Of a stretch of DNA of 64,000 nucleotides, positions 32,298 to 41,173 are shown piece after piece; the stretch's first letter is position 1, and the number at the start of each line of letters is the position of its first letter. Both the position numbers and the translations under genes were made by a program. This stretch comes from Salinimicrobium sp050750585 (GTDB taxonomy: Bacteria > Bacteroidota > Bacteroidia > Flavobacteriales > Flavobacteriaceae): NCBI RefSeq assembly GCF_050750585.1, contig NZ_JBOJLM010000007.1:1-64000 (forward strand), read 5' to 3'. The notes under the pieces were generated by a model. It did not search any database. It was given only the letters and a program-made list of their open reading frames with translations, and was not told the origin of the DNA.

Positions 32298-34248
32298 CCT
32301 TTCAAAAATGGCATTTTTCAGAACTTTTCTGACGCTGTTCTTTTTTAGCAGTTGTTCAATTGCAATATTTGGGCAGGTAAAATTACCCAGACTCATTAAT
32401 GACGGAATGGTTATTCAGCGAAATACTGAAGTAAAAATATGGGGATGGGCTTCTAAACAGGAGCCCATTTCTGTTTTTTTCCTGGATAAAGAATACAATA
32501 CAGTTACAAATGGCGAAGGAAAATGGTCTATTTCCCTTAACGATCTAAAAGCCGGTGGCCCTTTTGAAATGGAGATCAAAGGCAGCAATACCATACAACT
32601 TAAAGATATTTATATTGGTGATGTATGGCTTGCCTCAGGACAATCAAATATGGAGCTACCCATGGGACGGGTTGCACCTTTATATCCTGAAGAAATAGCA
32701 ACCGCTTCTAATGAGGCTATTCGCTATTTTGAAGTCCCTAAAACTTATAATTTCAATGAGGCGAAAGAAGATCTTGAAGGTGGGGAATGGATACCAGTCG
32801 CATCAAATACAATTGAAAAAATCTCTGCCGTAAGTTATTTTTTTGCAAAGGATCTCTATGAAGAATATAATGTACCCATTGGCATTATTAACTCGGCACT
32901 TGGAGGATCTCCTGCGGAAGCCTGGATAAGTGAAAATGCCCTAAAACAATTTCCTGAGCATTACAAGGAAGCGATCAGGTTCCAGAGTGAAGACTTAAGA
33001 GATAGTATTGCAACTGCCGATCAAACCCGTATTAGAAATTGGTACAGCGAAATCCAAAAAAAAGATATAGGAATTAAAAAGAACTGGAAAGCGGCAAATC
33101 TCGACGACTCCTCCTGGCAAACTATGGATATTCCCGGCTATTGGGCCGAAACAGATCTTGGCCCTAAAAATGGGGTTGTATGGTTTAGAAAGACCATTGA
33201 TCTTAAGGAAGAGCAGATACAAGGAGCAGCTAAATTTATATTAGGACGTATTGTAGATGCCGATTCAGTATTTGTAAATGGAAAATTTGTGGGCAATACC
33301 ACCTATCAATATCCTCCACGACGTTATGAAATTCCAGAGGGCGTATTAAAAGCCGGAGAGAATACCATTAGCATTCGTATCATAAATGAAGGGGGACGTG
33401 GAGGTTTTGTAGAGGAGAAAGAATACAAACTCATTACAGGAGAAGAAGAGATAGACCTTACCGGCACCTGGAAGTTTAAACTTGGGGCTGAAATGCCACG
33501 TTTACAGGGGCAAACCTTCATCAGATGGAAACCTCTTGGGTTATACAATGCCATGATCAATCCTTTAATTGATTATTCCTTAAAAGGGGTAATTTGGTAC
33601 CAGGGAGAATCAAATGCAGATACTCCTGGAGAATATGAAGCTCTAATGTCCACACTCATCAAGGACTGGAGAAACAAATGGGATGAGGAAGATCTACCTT
33701 TTCTTTATGTTCAACTCGCCAACTTCATGGGAACTAAAGATCAACCCAGAGACAGTCACTGGGCAAGATTAAGAGACGCCCAGTTAAAAACCCTAACTGT
33801 ACCTCACACCGGAATGGCTGTTGCCATAGATGTGGGAGAATCAAATGACATCCACCCTTTAAACAAAAAGGATGTTGGAGAACGTCTTGCGAGAGCGGCA
33901 AAAAAGGTGGCCTATGGTGAAGATATTGTTCCCGCCGGTCCATTGTTCAAGTCTTTCAAAAAAGAAGGAGACTCTATAGTTATCTCTTTTGAGAATATAG
34001 GAGGAGGCCTGGTATCCAAAAATGGCAAATCTCTCTCTCATTTTTCCATTGCAGGAAAAGACGGAAAATTCAAATGGGCAAATGCTGAAATTCGCGGAGA
34101 TAAGATCATAGTCTCTCATCCCGAAATAAAGGATCCTGTAGCAGTGCGTTATGCCTGGGCAGATAATCCTGAAGGTGCAAATCTCTACAACAAAGAAGGA
34201 CTGCCCGCATCTCCTTTCAGGACAGATGAATGGGACTTGTCTCATTGA
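32287..34248 (+). CDS. SGNH acetylesterase (sialate O-acetylesterase / acetylxylan esterase type), exported
   Basis: About 653 aa from an ATG at 32287, which overlaps the GH43 stop codon. A start at 32242 is open but buried in GH43, and 32308 is also possible. A signal peptide ends near IAIFGQ. The catalytic Ser lies in WLASGQSNMELPM; KGVIWYQGESNAD is the next block, and the Asp/His pair is in DIHPLNKKDVGERLA. A GH2-type sugar-binding beta-sandwich is inserted mid-protein (roughly 250-390; VDADSVFVNGKFVGNT). In a xylan locus the likely job is removing acetyl groups from xylose; this is inference. A dispersed palindrome copy falls in the signal-peptide codons. Confidence 0.88.
   Translation: MQNNLSKMAFFRTFLTLFFFSSCSIAIFGQVKLPRLINDGMVIQRNTEVKIWGWASKQEPISVFFLDKEYNTVTNGEGKWSISLNDLKAGGPFEMEIKGSNTIQLKDIYIGDVWLASGQSNMELPMGRVAPLYPEEIATASNEAIRYFEVPKTYNFNEAKEDLEGGEWIPVASNTIEKISAVSYFFAKDLYEEYNVPIGIINSALGGSPAEAWISENALKQFPEHYKEAIRFQSEDLRDSIATADQTRIRNWYSEIQKKDIGIKKNWKAANLDDSSWQTMDIPGYWAETDLGPKNGVVWFRKTIDLKEEQIQGAAKFILGRIVDADSVFVNGKFVGNTTYQYPPRRYEIPEGVLKAGENTISIRIINEGGRGGFVEEKEYKLITGEEEIDLTGTWKFKLGAEMPRLQGQTFIRWKPLGLYNAMINPLIDYSLKGVIWYQGESNADTPGEYEALMSTLIKDWRNKWDEEDLPFLYVQLANFMGTKDQPRDSHWARLRDAQLKTLTVPHTGMAVAIDVGESNDIHPLNKKDVGERLARAAKKVAYGEDIVPAGPLFKSFKKEGDSIVISFENIGGGLVSKNGKSLSHFSIAGKDGKFKWANAEIRGDKIIVSHPEIKDPVAVRYAWADNPEGANLYNKEGLPASPFRTDEWDLSH
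32303..32318. repeat. Dispersed palindrome copy (start of esterase gene)
   Basis: CAAAAATGGCATTTTT. Its internal ATG is one candidate start codon of the esterase gene (32308). Confidence 0.7.
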
Positions 34249-34277
34249 AAAAGGGCGTAATCCTATAACTTATTAGG

Positions 34278-34321
34278 TTAGACCATCATTCAGAAATTTT
34301 TTCTTCCGAATGCTGGTCTAA
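34278..34321 (+). terminator. Terminator-like hairpin after the esterase gene
   Basis: A 14-bp stem with one mismatch (TTAGACCA-T-CATTC / GAATG-C-TGGTCTAA) and a 16-nt loop, followed by a T-rich stretch (TTTCTTT), 30 bp past the stop codon. It separates the GH43/esterase operon from the hybrid sensor gene. The rest of the 210-bp gap shows nothing clear. Confidence 0.7.
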
Positions 34322-34458
34322 TTTCTTTACGCTAACAATGAAATAAACGCTTAACTTTCACCAGAATTCTGGAATAGAATTTGTTTTGAGTTGGGCATCA
34401 GCTTCTTAAGAGGGCCCGGGAAATAGATAAGCCTCAAATATATTTTTTACAACCTTTA

Positions 34459-37400
34459 ATGTCTAAACGATCTTCTTTTAAGATTACACCTTCAAAAGCC
34501 TTTTCCTCATTGGCTTTACCTGTCTATGGGAGGAATTCTTTGGAAAGAGCAGGAAAAATTTTCTTTTTGCTCATTATTTTCTGTTTCTCTGTTTTACAGG
34601 TCTTTGGACAGAAAAACATGCTTCAGGAATATCATTTTGAAACCTTAAAGAATATTCCTACCCAAAGGGCTGTAGCAAGTATTTCCCAGGATCGGCAAGG
34701 ATTTATCTGGATGGCTACCAATGGATTGGGGCTCTACAAATATAATGGGCTTGATTATTCTTCTTACCAGTTTGAGGAAAAAGACAGTACCAGTCTAAGC
34801 ATTTCTCTTATTCATACCACTTACGTGGATGGAAAGAACAGGTTGTGGGTTGGAACCCAAACCGGCCTGGATCTCTATAACAGGAACCTGGACAACTTTA
34901 TTAATATTCCACTTCCGGGACAGGAAAGCGGTGCAGGCATATCTGTACACGCAGTTCTGGAATTAAATAACGGGGAGATCCTGGCAGGAACTCACCAATA
35001 CGGTTTGATCAAAATTGATCCGGACAGTTTTAATACCACCCAGGTCAATATTACCGGTGTAGATGAAATCCGGAATTTTTTGATCAACACAATTAGCCTC
35101 TTTGATGGTAGAATAGTAATAGGTACAGATAAAGGCCTTTTTGAATACGACTCTAAAGCCAATTCCCTGGCTCCCCTTGAATTCATTACTTCTTCAAGAA
35201 AAGAAGAAATTACGGCTCATATCAAGACTTCCAAAGTTGACAGTAAAGGAACGCTATGGCTGGGTACTACGCAGGATGGATTGTACAGAATTGAAGATAA
35301 TGAAAACGGCCGATATGAAATTGAGCACTTCCCTTTTACTTCCAAGAGAATTCTCTCGCTTTTAGAGACTCCCCGCAACACCATCCTATGTGGTACAGAG
35401 AACGATGGTATGTTCGAATTAGACCATACCGGAAAAATTCTAATTCATTATCTAAATAATAAGTTCAACGAAAATGGTGTAAAGTCAAATTCTATCTGGT
35501 CTTTGTTTAAGGATGATCAGGAGCGAATTTGGGTGGGTTATTACAATAATGGCATAGGGGTTTATGACAAGTTGTATGACAAGTTCCCAGACCTGGAAAG
35601 TAAACCCAATAATCAGAATTCCTTACAATCCAATTCGGTAACCGGTCTTTTAAAGGATGATAAAGGCAGATTGTGGATTGGAATGGATGGGGGCGGAATA
35701 GACGTTTATGATGCAGATTCAGGAAGTTTCACCCATTTATTAAATAACAGGAATGATATTGCTAACGGGCTGGATTCCCCCGATGTCCAAACCCTTTTCA
35801 TGGATAGCAAAGGGAATATTTGGGTAGGAACCTGGGACTACGGGATCTACTTTTTGAAAAAAGGAGAGCATACTTTTAAAAATTATTCTGTTCAAAATAC
35901 AAATGGTGGTATTGCTACCAACAGGATCCTTAGTTTTTCTGAAGATTCTAACGGGACTATATGGATTGGGACTTTTTCGCGGGGAATTCACTCCTATGAT
36001 CCCAATTCCGAAGAATTCAGGATCTACGATCAAGAGCCTTTTCTAAGGGAGCGCATTAGCTATAGTGATGTAAGGCGGGTTTACGTTGACAGTCGCGATA
36101 ATATATGGATAGGAGGAAATTCCGGGCTTTTTAGATTAAAGGCTTCCAATGGTGAATATGATCTCGAAGTTTTGTCTCCCAGGTTCTATAAAGATGCCTC
36201 CAACCAGTCATATAAAAGTATGGTTCTGGATATTTATGAAGATTCCTCCCAAAGAATATGGATAGGAACCGAAGGTTCGGGGCTCAGTAAATATGATATG
36301 AAAGAAGATTCGTTTTCCTGGTTAAAACCAGAAGATGACTTCAATAAGGTATCTGTATCCACAATAATTCAGGATAACAGTGGTGATATTTGGGCAGCCG
36401 GAAATAATGGATTGGCGAGGCTGGATATGGATCAGGGAACTATAGAAAACTTCACGATCTTAGATGGATTACTAAGTAATGATTTCAATAGTAACAGCGC
36501 CTATAAGGACAAAAATGGGATTTTATATTTCGGCTCCTTTGAGGGAGTAAATTATTTTGATCCTCAAACATTAGAAGTTGTAAACACCAATCCTGCACAT
36601 GTATACGTTACAGATCTTAAAATTTTCAATCAGCCTGTTGCTCCTTTAAAGGAAGACTCTCCCCTGGAGAAAGTTATTTCTCAAACCGAAAAAATAACTT
36701 TAAAGCATTCACAGTCTGTATTCACCATAGATTTTGCTTCTATAGACTTTACAAGACCCGAAAATATTCAGTATGCCTATTATCTTGAAGGTTTTGAAGA
36801 AACATGGAACTATGTTGGTAACACACGAAGTGCAACATACACAAATCTTCCTGCAGGAGATTACAAATTTAAAGTAAAGGCGACCAACAGCGATGGCTTG
36901 TGGGAAGGAGAACCTGTAACTCTTGGCATAACCATACTTCGCCCCTGGTGGTTAAGCCACCTTGCACTTTTTGTTTATCTCTTAATATTATTAGGCTCAG
37001 GTTATGTTCTGGTTCGCTTTCTTGAATCGCGAATTAAAAACAAGCGCATCATAGAAGAAGAAAGAGCACGGCACCTTCAGGAAGAAGCCCTTAACGATAA
37101 GAAGATCCAGTTCTTCACTAACATCTCTCATGAATTCAGGACACCACTTACCTTAATTTCAAGTCCTCTTCAGGATGTGCTACAAGACGCCTCTCTTTCA
37201 GAAAGGACAAAAGAAAAGCTTAACATCGTTAACAAGAACACAATTCGTCTTAAGCGTCTTATTGATGAATTGATGGACTTTAGAAAACTGCAGTTAAATA
37301 AAATTCCACTTAATATTTCTTCTTTTAATATTCTTGAGCTAATGGAAGAAAGTATGGAGTATTTCAAGGAAGAAGCACATCATCGAAATATCGTCCTTTC

Positions 37401-38676
37401 CCTGGAATCTGAAAATCAATGTTCTGAAATTTGGGCAGATCGAGGCAAGCTTGAAAAGATCCTGTTCAATATACTTTCCAATGCTTTTAAAAGCACGCCG
37501 AACAACGGAATTATTACACTAACGGCATCTACAAGAGAGCAATACAATTTTGATCTGGCAAGCAAAGAAAGACCAATAAAAGCCCTGGAATTAAGCATTG
37601 AAGATACAGGTAAAGGCATACATCCAAATGAGTTGGATAAAATATTCCAACGGTTTTATCAAATCAAGGAACGCAATGAACAATATTACAACGGAACAGG
37701 AATTGGACTGGAGGTGGTAAAAAGCTTTGTAGAATTACACGGCGGAAAAATTGAAGTGGAAAGCGAGCTTGGGGTCGGCACACGCTTTAGAATTCTATTG
37801 CCTTTAGAAAAGGAGCATTATTATTCCGAAGAAAATTCGCGCGAAATTGCCATTTCTGAACCCGATAAGATTTCTGAAATTACTTCGGAAAAAGTATTCC
37901 CGGAAAAGGATGAAGATCCACGTAAAAAAACTTTGTTGATAGTAGAAGATAATTCAGAGTTAAGAACTTATCTTAAACAGGAATTAGAAGTAGATTACAA
38001 GGTGATAAGCGCTAATAATGGAAGGGAAGGGCTCGAAAAAGCAAATAAATACATTCCTGATGTTATTATAACTGATGTTATTATGCCAGTTATGGACGGA
38101 ATGGAATTCTGCTCCCTCCTTAAAAAAGATGAACGTATAAACCATATTCCTGTACTTATGCTCACGGCAAAAGCCATGACTAACGATTGGATTGAAGGTT
38201 TTGAAGCCGGTGCCGATCTCTACCTGAATAAGCCTTTTGAGATGACAATAATGCGTTCTCAAATTAAACAGCTTATCAAAAACAGGACATTGCTCTTTTC
38301 GAAATACATGGAAGATGTCAATAAAACGGAATTTGAACCCAATTCCACCTCTTTGGAGCAACAATTCGTTTTTGAGATCATAAAATACACTCGTGAGAAT
38401 ATTAAGGAAACCAATCTTAATGTAGAGAAACTCGCCGATGAATTTAACCTTAGCAGAAGCCAACTTTATAGAAAAATCAAGAATTTGACAGGGCTTACAG
38501 CCAATGAACTCATACGTAAAATACGCCTGGAACGAGCCAAAGAACTGCTCGAGGAAAATGCTAATTCTTCAATTAGTGAAATTAGCTATAATGTAGGTTT
38601 TTCATCACCTTCTTATTTCTCTAAATGTTTCAAAGGACATTTTGGTGTTCTCCCTACTGAAATTAAAGGGGAATAA
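34459..38676 (+). CDS. Hybrid two-component system sensor/regulator (HTCS)
   Basis: 1,405 aa, typical length. After an N-terminal signal/anchor (about 33-50), the periplasmic part is two beta-propellers of Reg_prop repeats (DxxGxIWIGT patterns, about 60-730) and a Y_Y_Y domain (about 750-825). A membrane segment spans about 833-855. The cytoplasmic part has a HisKA domain with phospho-acceptor H891 (FFTNISHEFRTPL), HATPase (about 990-1110; GTGIGLEVVKSFVELHGG), a receiver with D1206 (VIITDVIMPVMDGME) and an AraC-type DNA-binding domain (about 1300-1405; FNLSRSQLYRKIKNLTG). Such proteins bind an oligosaccharide directly and switch on the adjacent PUL; here probably a xylo-oligosaccharide (inference). 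Confidence 0.96.
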   Translation: MSKRSSFKITPSKAFSSLALPVYGRNSLERAGKIFFLLIIFCFSVLQVFGQKNMLQEYHFETLKNIPTQRAVASISQDRQGFIWMATNGLGLYKYNGLDYSSYQFEEKDSTSLSISLIHTTYVDGKNRLWVGTQTGLDLYNRNLDNFINIPLPGQESGAGISVHAVLELNNGEILAGTHQYGLIKIDPDSFNTTQVNITGVDEIRNFLINTISLFDGRIVIGTDKGLFEYDSKANSLAPLEFITSSRKEEITAHIKTSKVDSKGTLWLGTTQDGLYRIEDNENGRYEIEHFPFTSKRILSLLETPRNTILCGTENDGMFELDHTGKILIHYLNNKFNENGVKSNSIWSLFKDDQERIWVGYYNNGIGVYDKLYDKFPDLESKPNNQNSLQSNSVTGLLKDDKGRLWIGMDGGGIDVYDADSGSFTHLLNNRNDIANGLDSPDVQTLFMDSKGNIWVGTWDYGIYFLKKGEHTFKNYSVQNTNGGIATNRILSFSEDSNGTIWIGTFSRGIHSYDPNSEEFRIYDQEPFLRERISYSDVRRVYVDSRDNIWIGGNSGLFRLKASNGEYDLEVLSPRFYKDASNQSYKSMVLDIYEDSSQRIWIGTEGSGLSKYDMKEDSFSWLKPEDDFNKVSVSTIIQDNSGDIWAAGNNGLARLDMDQGTIENFTILDGLLSNDFNSNSAYKDKNGILYFGSFEGVNYFDPQTLEVVNTNPAHVYVTDLKIFNQPVAPLKEDSPLEKVISQTEKITLKHSQSVFTIDFASIDFTRPENIQYAYYLEGFEETWNYVGNTRSATYTNLPAGDYKFKVKATNSDGLWEGEPVTLGITILRPWWLSHLALFVYLLILLGSGYVLVRFLESRIKNKRIIEEERARHLQEEALNDKKIQFFTNISHEFRTPLTLISSPLQDVLQDASLSERTKEKLNIVNKNTIRLKRLIDELMDFRKLQLNKIPLNISSFNILELMEESMEYFKEEAHHRNIVLSLESENQCSEIWADRGKLEKILFNILSNAFKSTPNNGIITLTASTREQYNFDLASKERPIKALELSIEDTGKGIHPNELDKIFQRFYQIKERNEQYYNGTGIGLEVVKSFVELHGGKIEVESELGVGTRFRILLPLEKEHYYSEENSREIAISEPDKISEITSEKVFPEKDEDPRKKTLLIVEDNSELRTYLKQELEVDYKVISANNGREGLEKANKYIPDVIITDVIMPVMDGMEFCSLLKKDERINHIPVLMLTAKAMTNDWIEGFEAGADLYLNKPFEMTIMRSQIKQLIKNRTLLFSKYMEDVNKTEFEPNSTSLEQQFVFEIIKYTRENIKETNLNVEKLADEFNLSRSQLYRKIKNLTGLTANELIRKIRLERAKELLEENANSSISEISYNVGFSSPSYFSKCFKGHFGVLPTEIKGE

Positions 38677-38679
38677 GAT

Positions 38680-38722
38680 TAAAAATGGTATTCAAAAATG
38701 ACATTTTTGAATACCATTTTTA
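38680..38722. terminator. 43-bp nested palindrome after the HTCS gene
   Basis: Perfect 21-bp arms around A38701. The inner 17 bp is the dispersed palindrome (CAAAAATGACATTTTTG) and the outer parts are AAAAATGG / CCATTTTT, so it looks like one copy nested inside another. It starts 4 bp after the HTCS stop codon and its right arm ends in TTTTTA, so it probably serves as a terminator. Confidence 0.75.
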
Positions 38723-38912
38723 TTTCACCCCGGCTTATGAGTTATAAAGTTCATTTGAACATCATTTTCAGGCTTTTTCTCTCCAAACCCTACTTTAAGT
38801 TAACCATTCCTGAATAAACAGTTATTATTTACTTTCTCAGTCTTCAAAAAAGGTATTTTATTAAAAGATTTTCAGAAGAATACAACACCAATTTAGTTAA
38901 TCCTGGTCAATG

Positions 38913-38941
38913 AAAAAACCGGGTGAAATACCCGGTTTTTT
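38913..38941. terminator. Bidirectional terminator between HTCS and GH10
   Basis: Perfect 12-bp stem AAAAAACCGGGT / ACCCGGTTTTTT with loop GAAAT. It lies in the convergent gap, 30 bp past the stop codon of the minus-strand GH10 gene, and has T-runs on both strands. Confidence 0.92.
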
Positions 38942-38970
38942 AATGCTCTAAACGCTATTTTCAGAAGGAA

Positions 38971-41157
38971 TTAATACTGCAGTTCGCCGGTGAAATCTTC
39001 ACTCACATCGCGCCCGGCAAGTCCGTCGGCCACTCCTTTATAAGCATGCTTTCTTTCATAATCTCCATTCCACAGGTTAGGAGATTCGTCTGGTAACCAG
39101 AATTCATGTTCTTTCGGGTTATCAGAAATACCCCAGATAGTTACCCCATATTGCTGAGAAGCAGGAACGTGCTCGCGGAATGAATCCAGGATAAACTCAT
39201 ACATCTCTGCCTGATCTGCCATTTGATCTACAGTTGGGTTTGCAGTTCCCAACCTCACATCAAGTTCCGAAATCTTTATGAGCTTGCCGGTTGCTGCAAG
39301 TTTCTTGAACATTTCAACAATATTTTCCCTGTTTGTATTTAAAGAAACATGCATTTGGGTTCCAATTCCATCAACTTGTGCCCCCTGACTTTCAATGTAG
39401 TTTACGTAGTCTATCAAACCATCTAACTTCGCCATACTGGCCTCGAGGTTGTAGTCATTGATAAACAAAACATCTGAAGGTTCAGCATGTTCACGCGCCA
39501 ATTTAAAAGCGGTAACAGCATAATCCTTACCTAAATATTTTTGCCAGTAAAAATCATCACTTGCAGGATCGGTAACATTACCATCACGCAATGAGCCACC
39601 TTCCTTCATGGGTTCATTTACAACGTCCCAGGCGGTTACTTCATCTGTATAACGGGTAACCATTTCTGTGATCCAATGCTCCATAGCACCACCTATGACC
39701 TCTGCTTTTTCTTCATCGGACATTTCAATGATCACCGGCGGAGATCCTGCGGCTACCTCACCTGAGGTAAGCACTACATCGTCTATATAAAAGGTAGTTG
39801 CAGTTTGACCGAAATCAAACACAAGTTTATTCCTATCTGCAGTAGTAGGCGTAATGGTTCTCACCACTTGCTGCCAATTGGTTCCAACCTGGATTCCACC
39901 TGAGTAATCTGCTGCATAATCGGGATTCTGCAGTTGGAATTGAATAGTTGCAGGAATATTTGCTTTGATATAAAAAGAAACAGTATACTCTGTACCTTCT
40001 TCTAAGGGCTCATCTAAAGTATAAACCTGTTGGGCATTATACAATTCTGCTTCAGTAGGATTCGTAAGAACCATTGCGTAACCTGAATTTCCATAACCTT
40101 CCCCTTCTGCAGAGACGGTTCTGGTAGACTCATTTCCATAACCGGTCCATGGATCCAGTGTGCCAGTATCAAAATTACTGTTAGATATTAGATTTACAAC
40201 CTCGGCTTCAGCATCAAGATCCACAACATTAAAGCTATCAACATCAATGTAGTAAGTCACACCAGGAATATAACCTAGGTCTAAAGACATTCCAAAGCTG
40301 GTACCTGTATACTCGTTAACCACAAACTTTACCTGCTGCCACTGGGAAGTTGTTTCAAAAGCTTCAGCACCTTCTCCTCCTGTACCATACCAATCTTTCC
40401 ATGGGTAACCGTTTTCGAACCCACTAAAGGAAACACGACCTTTTCCCGGTTTATCTGATCTTATATAAAATGACACTTCATATTCATGCCCCTCTACTAC
40501 AGGAACCTGCGGAGTTGCCAATTGAAGATCCCACGGATTTGCAGCACCTGAACCTGCGACAAGTTTTATTGCTTTGGCGTTGTCTCCCAAACCTTCTCCT
40601 TCAACCACCGTTATTCCGTCTCCGGGATTATTTCTTGACCATCCGGTAAAGCTGCCATCCTGCAAGCCGGAAATATCAAGTGCGTTTGCACCACTTGACC
40701 CCGGTATCACTGTAGGAGCTATTAAGCTATTTAAATAACTTGCATTTTGATTTGCATGCCATACAAGAGTATGTCCATAGACATCTAATCCTGCTTCGTT
40801 TGTCGCCGAGATAAAGGCATCAACAGGGGCAAAATTGATTTCTCCCTGTGCATTCACCATGGCACCATGTTTCATGGCGTAACCTACAGTAACCTCATCA
40901 AAATTTTCGTTTACTATATTTCTGTAAACTTCATCATTCATGTATAGATCCATCCCTAAACCTACTCCCACAACATAATCTGCATAGGTTTTTAGCGGTG
41001 CATACCTTTCGATCTTCTCGGCGAGCTGCAGTGGTAATTCTGCTGTTGTCACCTTTTGATCTTCAGGTCTTTCTTCCCATTCCATGATCTCCCTTTCGCA
41101 ACCAGCCAAAAGAACCGAGCATAGAATAAATACGGATATTGCTTTTATTTGTTTCAT
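38971..41157 (-). CDS. Surface GH10 endo-xylanase with two inserted carbohydrate-binding modules
   Basis: 728 aa lipoprotein (VLLAGCERE, Cys20). The GH10 barrel is interrupted: its N-terminal part (about 48-150; YGHTLVWHANQ) is followed by two CBM4/9-like jelly rolls (about 165-315 and 322-465; each with a VSFYI strand and a terminal YIDVD/FYIDD strand). The barrel then resumes with the acid/base E515 (AWDVVNEPMKEG) and nucleophile E631 (KISELDVRLG). This insertion design is known from Bacteroides and Prevotella surface xylanases. It should cut xylan on the cell surface for SusC2/D2. It is the last gene of the SusC2 operon. Confidence 0.95.
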   Translation of the reverse strand: MKQIKAISVFILCSVLLAGCEREIMEWEERPEDQKVTTAELPLQLAEKIERYAPLKTYADYVVGVGLGMDLYMNDEVYRNIVNENFDEVTVGYAMKHGAMVNAQGEINFAPVDAFISATNEAGLDVYGHTLVWHANQNASYLNSLIAPTVIPGSSGANALDISGLQDGSFTGWSRNNPGDGITVVEGEGLGDNAKAIKLVAGSGAANPWDLQLATPQVPVVEGHEYEVSFYIRSDKPGKGRVSFSGFENGYPWKDWYGTGGEGAEAFETTSQWQQVKFVVNEYTGTSFGMSLDLGYIPGVTYYIDVDSFNVVDLDAEAEVVNLISNSNFDTGTLDPWTGYGNESTRTVSAEGEGYGNSGYAMVLTNPTEAELYNAQQVYTLDEPLEEGTEYTVSFYIKANIPATIQFQLQNPDYAADYSGGIQVGTNWQQVVRTITPTTADRNKLVFDFGQTATTFYIDDVVLTSGEVAAGSPPVIIEMSDEEKAEVIGGAMEHWITEMVTRYTDEVTAWDVVNEPMKEGGSLRDGNVTDPASDDFYWQKYLGKDYAVTAFKLAREHAEPSDVLFINDYNLEASMAKLDGLIDYVNYIESQGAQVDGIGTQMHVSLNTNRENIVEMFKKLAATGKLIKISELDVRLGTANPTVDQMADQAEMYEFILDSFREHVPASQQYGVTIWGISDNPKEHEFWLPDESPNLWNGDYERKHAYKGVADGLAGRDVSEDFTGELQY

Positions 41158-41173
41158 CTCGTTTAATTTTTAA

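Noticed and set aside
36511..36524. AAAAATGGGATTTT as another copy of the dispersed palindrome
   Set aside because: The centre breaks the symmetry and it encodes the DKNGIL segment common in HTCS propellers, so coding constraint explains it.
37984..38463. A 159-codon minus-strand ORF inside the HTCS gene
   Set aside because: It is antisense to the receiver and DNA-binding domains of the HTCS, which are fully conserved; the product has no signal or domain.
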